A stretch of 64,000 nt of DNA, taken from positions 1-64,000 of the forward strand of contig BDIU01000416.1 in NCBI GenBank assembly GCA_002118135.1, read 5' to 3'. The translations under genes and the position numbers were made by a program. Below the pieces are notes generated by a model. The model was given only the letters and a program-made list of their open reading frames with translations, searched no databases and was not told where the DNA came from. This DNA is from Trebouxia sp. TZW2008 (taxonomy: Eukaryota > Chlorophyta > Trebouxiophyceae > Trebouxiales > Trebouxiaceae). Below, piece by piece: positions 57,188 to 64,000 of the stretch. Position 1 is the first letter of the stretch. The number at the start of each line of letters is the position of its first letter.

Positions 57188-59454
57188 TTGCGTCGCTTGA
57201 ACGCAGCATGCATGCAGCTGCCTGTCAACTATAGCGTTGACAAGAGCTCGAGTCGTCTGACGAGACAATTGCAGCTGCAGCCTTTGCGTAAGGGCCAACA
57301 ACCGGTTAAGCCCTTTCCTCGCTGCCACAAACATCGCACCTGTCGCGCTGCTGCGCGCCCGCGGGCCGCTCCTGAGCATTCAGACGGAAGTGGACCTTTT
57401 CAGCAGCCGAGATCCGGTGTTCACTCACAACAACCCCACTCAGAGAATGCAGCGGATTTCAACCCCTTGCAGGTGCTGCTGCTTGCTTTGAGATGCATGT
57501 CCACATCGCTGTGTGTGCAACATTACAAACCGCACCCCCTGCTGCACATACAAGTCGCACAGCCTGCAAGGCCTAGCATGTGTGGAGTGGCACTGCACCA
57601 TTCTCAAGCTGTATTCAAATGCAGGAGCAGCAAGTGCAAGTTGGCGCTGCTGTCAGTCGCGCCACTGCGCCACGGATCCCAAAACCCAGCGGAGGCACAG
57701 CTCTAGGTCTAGCTCTACTTGCTGTCAGTGGTGTGGCCTTTGGGCTTGTCTCCCTGTTGAGGCGAAACAAGGCCAGCCAGCCAGTGCTTAGCCAACCTGA
57801 GACACCGGCAGAATCGCCAAAAAGCCAGCGCTCTGTCAAGTCATCAACAAGAAAGCCGAGGTCACAGAGCAGTCGCCCCTCAGACAAGACATGGACAGCA
57901 GAAACTCTTCAAGAGAGACGCAAAGAAATAATCTGCCGTGACTTCTTGAAGGGTCGTTGCAAATACGGCGATCGATGTCGGTACAGCCATGATACCTCAG
58001 CGTCAATTGACAGGACAAAATCTGTCGCGCAATCTCCTGCCACGTTCACAGCAGGAAATGGCAAAGATTCTGCGTCAGAGTCAGACACTGAGTCCGACAC
58101 TGATGAGAGCGCACATTCTGGTCCCTCAGGCGACAAACAGACAGCAACAACCCTTCAAGAGAGGCGCAAACAAATCATCTGCCTTGAGTTTCTCAAGGGT
58201 CGCTGCGTGTATGGCGACAAATGCCGTTACAGTCATGACGTTGAACCCTCAACTGACTCCACATTTGCAACAGAAAGCGGCGCAGATTCTGCGACAGAGT
58301 CAGAGGCTGAGTCTGATACTGACGACAGCGCACATTCCAGCCCCTCAGGCGACAAATGGTCAGCAGAAACCCTTCAAGAGAGGCGCAAACAAATCATCTG
58401 CCAGGACTTCTTAAAGGGTCGCTGTGGGTATGGCAACAAATGCCGTTACAGTCATGACGTCGAACCCTCAACTGACAGGACAGCAGCTGCTGAGCAACTT
58501 CCTGCCACTGTTGCAACAGAAAACGGCACAGATTCTACGTCCAAGTCAGCCACTGAGTGGTACACTGGCGAGAGCTTAGATCCTGACGATGGGCAGTCGA
58601 AACCCTCTGCTGTCCCTGTCACAAACCCTGCCAGCAGCGATGGCTGGTCAAGGCTTCCAAAGCGTTGGCGAAGATTTCACTTCAAGGCACACAGAGTGTA
58701 TACACTTCCTGCGGATAAGGTAACAGCCAATAGTTGACTTGCAACCATCACAATGCATGTTATGTGTTGACATACAGCTCGCATATTGAGCATCATGTAT
58801 GGCTGTTCACTGCAATTCTGCATTGTGGCTGGCCAACACAAGGGCAGATACAGCAGCCTTATGCATGTCAACACGCATAAGGCTGCCTCTTTGCAAAAAC
58901 ACATACTTGAGATCCATCTCAGTTCAGGCATTATTGATCAAGTCCTGCATATCATTGTTGTGAGTTTGACTGCACAAAGCCATACATTGTTCACATAGCA
59001 GTTGGGCCAGGTCAATTGCATGCAATATGTGTGAATCTGCTGCCCATTCAAAAAACGATACATTGCAGCCAGATATGGACTTATTTGCAGTCAAGGTCAG
59101 AATTGTTGCAGTTAGCACTGTACTTTGGCTGCACTCAAGACAGGATCATTGCAGTCAGAGCCGAACTTTGTTGCAATAGATTGGGCTGTTGGCTAACGCT
59201 GTTCCCATTTATTGAAAATCCTTTTCTGCATGCAGAGCAATTCTGTTGGCAGGCTGATAGGCCACCAGGGCAGAGTAATAAATCAAATCACTCAGACCAC
59301 AGGCAGTCGAATTGCAGCAAGAACAGATCCGTCTCAAAATGTGCCTCTCCTGATTGACATATATGCACCAAATGAAGCTGCTGCTGCTGAGGCATATAGC
59401 ATGGTTGAACAGTGTTTTGTGGAGCCTTACTATACTGATGTATCCTCACTGTGA
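57188..59454 (+). CDS. CCCH zinc-finger/KH protein, copy B (three fingers, one membrane segment)
   Basis: Exons 57188-57472, 57625-58719 and 59236-59454 join in phase to about 532 residues. A hydrophobic segment (about 120-139, ALGLALLAVSGVAFGLVSLL) is followed by RR and then three CCCH fingers at 199-217, 281-299 and 354-372, each C-x7-C-x5-C-x3-H inside an ETLQERRKQIIC...GRCxYGxxCRYSHD unit. Acidic Ser-rich linkers separate them. The last two exons build a KH domain (YTLPADK, then VGRLIGHQGRVINQI with the GxxG loop). The layout suggests an RNA-binding protein anchored in a membrane with the RNA modules on one side; which membrane is unknown. The position matching copy A's ATG is TTG, so translation may begin at the in-frame ATG at 57212, conserved in both copies. 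Confidence 0.82.
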
Positions 59455-60188
59455 CTGACTTTTCACAGGAAGAATCACTGAATGAGTGTACTGAATGTTT
59501 GCCTGCCAGCAGTCTCTCGTTTGGTATCTTGAGCAGAAGAATGTTCAAAGACATTGACCAATGCAGTCTCTGTGGTGATTTCAGCTGTGTGGTTGAGCAG
59601 TGTTGGCAGTGCACCTAAGAACAGGACATTTCTGCAAAAAGCAGGCCCCTTGAGAAGCCTATTGAGCATGTCCCCGCTTTGTTGGCAACAAAATTATGAG
59701 ACTCAGAGGTCACTTAGGGATGAGATTATCTGTGACACCCCTTGCACCAATGCTGATGCATAAGCCCCAAAGTCCCGCACACAATATTGATTTTACAGTT
59801 GCTGCTACTGATGCTGCTGGATCTGTGTAATATTGTTGCCTGCAATAGACGCTTTGCATGCTGCTGCTGTCAGAGCAATTGGCTGTTTCACCTGATTTCC
59901 TTGCAATGCACCTGCATGTCTGCCATGATGAGTGCTGTTGCAGTGCAGTTCCTGAGGCGCTTTGCTGCAGTAATATGTCAAAAGTTATGCTTTTCACAAT
60001 GTTATGCAATTGTGGGCAAGGTTGCTGACAGGACGAGTTGCAAAAGTATTTGATTACTGTCTGTCTATTAGATTGCAAAGTCTACCAGCAGCACCACAAG
60101 TGTGCAAATCATCCAACATGCTGCATGCTTGCTCAGGCATGCCTCTTGTCTTTACAGATTGATGCCAAACATGTGTCTAGCAAGCTGT
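59455..60188. other. Intergenic, no gene seen
   Basis: The stretch 60,070-60,170 matches 61,967-62,055 in the same orientation (shared CTGCATGCTTGCTCAGG and TTTACAGATTGATGCCA). It looks like an old exon or repeat, but no gene can be drawn. Confidence 0.4.
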
Positions 60189-61101
60189 TCAAGGTGTCAG
60201 GCTTGTTTCAATATTGGCAAATAAGTCTTGATATCTGGCCCTTGCGGTCTTCAGCATTACCCTCTGCCTGTCAGCAACCACGATGAGTGTTTGTTGAAGC
60301 TGAAACGACACTGATGTATCGCCTTCCTGTGCGCACCAGACGTGTAACAGTAAGACATGCTTCTCCTGGATGGACAACGCTTTGACTGAAGGGTCACAAG
60401 ACTCCATCAAGCTTGCCATAGGTTTGTCCCACTGCTCAATAACTTCTTGAGGATGCTTAAATTCACTTGCAAAAAGATCCGCCTCCAGTGCCGCGCCATC
60501 TTTGACAGCTTGCAGCGATGCTTGCAAAATTTGCGCTTTTTGGGGGAACTTCCTGAGCAGGTCTTGCGTAAGTCTGTCTGGCAGGTCAAGGTCTTGCTCA
60601 ACATCTGATGCCACATCTTGCATGCAGCGATGGATATGATTTGACCTGGCTGTATACACTACAGGAAGTAGCATCAGGTGTATGCCTTTGTTCGTCAGAC
60701 TGAAGTGAGTCAGATCCCGCGTTGAGTGCAGATGCTGTGCAATGTGAGGAATCAGCTCGCAGGGTAACAGACTAAAACAGCCTCCTGCATAAGATGGAAA
60801 AGCCTAGCTGTAGGACACGCAGTAGACATGTAAGCTTTGTGCTGCCAACACAGCACGTGTGAGGAAATCAAGCAACAGTGTTCCCCAAACTTTTGGACTG
60901 GAGGCAAACAACACCTGGTGCAACTTCAGCATATTTGTATGGTGCTTCAAGCCTGTCCACGATGACTTTGAGCCGTTCTGAAACCGGCAAGTAAGTGTGC
61001 ATTCCTACACGAAGCTGCAAAGCTATGGCCAGAGAGGCTGTTGTGTCCTCGCTCTCCTCTGCCTCATTATCGAGCGGTGCCCTGCAAAGCTTCCCTGACA
61101 T
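60189..61101 (-). CDS. F-box-like protein, paralogue 3
   Basis: Two exons, 61101-60915 and 60784-60189, join in phase to about 260 aa. The start is MSGKLCRAPL and the F-box-like region reads LLPCELIPHIAQHL, then LTHFSLTNKGIHLMLLPVVY. It is the inverted counterpart of paralogue 2 (45332-46260), with an identical first-exon length and a matching upstream arm. The tail again carries LSIQEKHVLLLH. The frame is open throughout, so it is not an obvious pseudogene. SCF adaptor function is inferred from the motif. Confidence 0.7.
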
Positions 61102-61800
61102 GCTTCAAACACGACCTAGCACGTGCAGAAGCTGTTCAGCTCTGCCAGGTCCAGGACCCTCAGCAAGTCAGTCCCGATCCACGTCTGCCTATCAGTGCTC
61201 GGGATCGACGTGTCTCATGGCTTGAGCACAACAGCTACACCCTCGGTCAGAAACGTGAGAGCCAGCTTTTACCCCTGAACGTCGACATCCGCGTATCTCA
61301 GTCGTGGGCTGGTGCTGCAAAACCACTTTCAAAACTAAATTGCGCTCCGTGACAACGTTCAAGGTGGCTTATCAGCGAACACGAGTCTGCTGAGAGCCCT
61401 TGCTGAGTGACAGATTCACAAGACTGCGCGTACAATGTCGTGCCTCCAATAACAATGTGGAATGACTACTGTACAAGAGCTAAAGCTAGGGCTTGCATGC
61501 TATGTACGCAACCTGAGCACTGAAATTTGCTGCTCCGAAGTTTGCTTGCCCTTGCGCGTTGGCAAAGTCAGTGAGGAACAGTGAGCACAACAGAAGGGCT
61601 GACAACAACTGAGGCATCAACACCAATTTTGGAAAAGGCTGTACTTTACTGCTGCAGGGCACGTCGTTCACATCAGAACAAGTGTAGCACACTAGTGCAG
61701 TACTGCGCTGTGGTTTTGTCCTGCAGCTTGTTGCAAGCTGCTTTAACCACTCCAGCACATGACAGTGTCATGTGGGTCTACATCATCGCTTCATGCACGC
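61102..61800. repeat. Inverted-repeat arm upstream of F-box gene 3
   Basis: Reverse complement of the region upstream of F-box gene 2 (about 44,690-45,331). The part next to the ATG is CpG-rich and presumably carries the promoter. Confidence 0.75.
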
Positions 61801-62447
61801 TCCTTGATTTCCTTTGTAAGGTGATTCCTTAATGGCTTGAGCTCACTTCCCCATTGACGCCCAAGCATACCAAGTTCATTAAGGAACTAGTGTGCCAGGG
61901 CTGAATGAAAAGAGGCAAAGTGGGTTTGGTAGATGTCAGTCACAAGTTTCAACAGTACCTGAATAGATTGCAACAGTATTCTCCCAGCTGCACCACGTGC
62001 AATTCATCAAAGATACTGCATGCTTGCTCAGGTATGTCTTTACAGATTGATGCCATTGGGATCATTCCAAAGGTTTGTCTACCAGAGGCTGTTCAGTTGC
62101 TCTTAGAAATGACGCGTGCCTCTGCATGTCACTCACAATCTGCCTAGCAGAAAGTTTGCGACATAAAACTGGCAGCATTGCTGCTGAGTGATGCTCCAAA
62201 ACACTCAGCCAACAATGTGGTATGGTTGTTCAAATGTGCTTTGTATCACGAGCTAAGTAGATGTGCCTTAGATCGTTGCAGGTGTGTCTTACACATCTGT
62301 CTCAACCCAGGCCTGTCTCTCCTCATCATGCAGACCCCAATCATGACACCTGTCAGCTGAAGACTTGCATCACACTTGCCCACAAGGAGTTAGCAGCATC
62401 ACTACCAAGCATCTGAGGTCAAGCCTCTTCACAGGTGAAGCATCTAT
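61801..62447. other. Intergenic, with a 3'-side copy of the next gene's last exon
   Basis: 61,967-62,055 is the partner of 60,070-60,170. At about 62,383-62,410 the words AGGAGTTAGCAGCATCACT and CCAAGC repeat part of the last exon of the minus-strand gene at 62,448, downstream of that exon. Confidence 0.45.
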
Positions 62448-64000
62448 CTAGAAGAAGCTATGCCATAAGGAGTTAGCAGCATCACTGCCAAGCGTTGCTC
62501 CAAAGCCTCCAGCCATGCTACCCACCATGATGTTGCCCATTCTAGATGCAAAGTTGCCCATGCTGCCGTGCTGCTGCTGGCCCCCTCCACTAACGGGACC
62601 TGCAGTGCACGCACAAGCATGCTCATACTGCAACAGTAGGTGAATCCTGATCTCTGGAACTGTGCAAAGCTTGCTTGTCAATGCAATTAACAGCATGCGT
62701 TCTGACCAGTAGCTCAGTACACATTATGGTGGTATACAGCGGTCTAGTTGTTTGTCAATGCAATCAACAGCGTGGGTCCTGACCAGTAGCTCAGTACACA
62801 TCACGGTGGTATACAGCGATCCAGAAACCCACCAGAGTCAACTGTACTGTAATGAGCACTGTAATGGCCGCCTGAGCTGTGGTTTTGACCATCAGAACAA
62901 GATGCGCTGGGGACAAGCAAGAACATGAGCGGCTTAGGGCGGCAACAGGCTGCGTCACATGCATTCATGCCGTTGAAATACCATGGCAGCATCAACACAG
63001 GTGTGAACAGTCCAGCCGCATCCAAATGACAAGTGCAAGGCATAAACAAACAGGGGACAGAGCATTCAGCTTACCCAGGATTGGGGTTGATGACAGGTAT
63101 GGGCCAGGTATCATCTGCTGCTGGGCCTGCATCAAACATGTGTTTCTAAGCAGCAGGTGAGTATCTCACAATGTTCTTGCAGCAATGCAGCAGATGTATG
63201 TTGCAGATTCAGCACCACAAATGCATTTCTGCAGCAAAGTCATGGGGTAAAATTGACTCCTGCTGCAGAAGGCTGCACATGATGTGAAATAGGCATGCTG
63301 TATGAGCAGAATCAAGCTTTGCAGCAGTGGGTGAGTAAGCCCCTTGCTGCAATAAGCTGCATGGCATTAGGAAAGGAATGCTACATGCAGGGTTGATGAC
63401 CGCAGCAGGAAATCTGCCTGACTGAGCAATGATCAGCTGACATGGACAATGCTTTCAAGGCAGTAAGAAGTGCAGCGTTTCACAGAAGAATGCTTTAAGG
63501 GAATGAATAGAAGCAGCAACTCACTGGATAGGACTGCTGGTAGCCGCCTTGAGGATAGCCACCTTGAGAGTAGTTCTGCTGTTGGAAACCTGTCTGCGGG
63601 TATCCTTGATACTGTTGCTGTTGATAGCCCATCTGACCGCCACCGTAGTACCCAGGGTTGCCATAGTATCCCTGCTGCTGATGATGGTGGTGATGACCAA
63701 ACCTGCAACAAACACATGAACAGCAGTTTGAGACGAGGCCGGCGTCGAAGGTACTGGCTTGCATGGCCTGCCACTGGGTGTTGCACGCTTGAGATGAGCT
63801 CACCCTCTGGCGCCGTCGCCTGATGCGTCGTCGCCCAGACCTCTGCTCTGAGTCTGGTTCTGTGAAGTGTTGCTTGACATTTGGACGCTAGGAGGCGGGT
63901 TGGGTGGAATCTGCGCCTGGGCACGACTCTGAATTGCACTGATCACCTCCTGCTCGGACTGCAAGGGACGGTTGTCCAGCTCTTGCTCGAGAATGGCACA
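62448..64000 (-). CDS. Gly/Tyr/Gln-rich prion-like protein, C-terminal part
   Basis: The gene enters from the right edge. Exons in phase are: 64,000 to about 63,799 (ELDNRPLQSEQEVISAIQSR, then Gln/Ser/Asn-rich), about 63,702-63,530 (His run, then YYGNPGYYGGGQMGYQQQQY-type Gly/Tyr/Gln repeats), about 63,130-63,076 (AQQQMIPGPYLSSTPIL), about 62,875-62,840 (GGHYSAHYSTVDSG) and about 62,600-62,448. The last exon has a Gly-zipper-like helix (MGNIMVGSMAGGFGATLG) and ends HSFF. The Gly/Tyr/Gln composition is typical of proteins that phase-separate or coat membranes. The N-terminal domain that would name the family lies outside the window. Confidence 0.6.
62690..62825. repeat. Tandem ~68-bp repeat
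   Basis: Two units share CTGACCAGTAGCTCAGTACA and GGTGGTATACAGCG, in the intron before the last exon of the Gly/Tyr/Gln-rich gene. Confidence 0.85.

Noticed and set aside
61486..61617. Small secreted peptide (43 aa, MPQLLSALLLCSLFLTDFAN start) on the minus strand
   Set aside because: It has a signal-peptide-like start, but the inverted homologous region at 44,690-44,950 does not keep this frame, so conservation argues against a coding gene.

Overview
The window is nuclear DNA of a eukaryote, most likely a green alga (Chlorophyta, perhaps a trebouxiophyte). Reasons: genes are split into many short exons by GT-AG introns with strong TGCAG acceptors; several proteins are most plant-like (eIF3m, a bZIP factor, DNAJB12/14-type J-protein, MsrA); TGTAA, the usual green-algal polyadenylation signal, follows the MsrA and eIF3m stops; gene starts lie in CpG-rich stretches while gene bodies are CpG-poor. 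The taxon is inference. Two short N runs show a draft assembly.

Layout. 0-1 kb: a GIY-YIG endonuclease-type domain (+). 1.7-11.2 kb: a large coiled-coil protein with an SP/TP-rich, low-complexity tail (-). 12.1-16.9 kb: a 450-aa bZIP transcription factor in six exons (-). 17.9-29.1 kb: a secreted PhoD-like phosphatase, 16 exons and 684 aa in uninterrupted phase (-), with two covarying hairpins just after its stop. 29.1-30.9 kb: an AT-rich gap with a MITE-like element. 30.9-36.4 kb: a Gln-rich protein of unknown function (-). 36.9-41.2 kb: an ER-type J-protein of the DNAJB12/14 family, 7 exons and 374 aa (-), divergent from MsrA (+, 181 aa) at 41.8-43.0 kb. 43.6-46.3 kb: two F-box-like paralogues (+). 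46.6-53.1 kb: eIF3m, 10 exons and 418 aa (+). 53.4-59.5 kb: two paralogous CCCH zinc-finger/KH proteins (+), with a broken copy of the eIF3m 3' end and a LINE fragment between them. 60.2-61.1 kb: a third F-box paralogue, inverted (-). 62.4-64.0 kb: the C-terminal part of a Gly/Tyr/Gln-rich protein (-), cut by the window edge.

The most striking structure cuts across genes. Intact exons are flanked in their introns by decayed partial copies of themselves. Copies of the 5' half of the exon (with acceptor) lie only upstream, and copies of the 3' half (with donor) lie only downstream. I see this in at least five genes and about fifteen exons, sometimes as arrays of five or six units with a 100-190 bp period. 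It looks like recurrent small tandem duplication with one breakpoint inside the exon, tolerated because one complete exon survives, and it explains much of the intron length. Larger duplications are also present: the eIF3m-end plus CCCH/KH block (direct), an F-box block (inverted), and a ~0.6 kb block carrying the bZIP last exon.

No operon-like pathway links the genes. The J-protein and MsrA share a divergent CpG-rich promoter and both serve protein quality control, which could mean co-regulation (inference).
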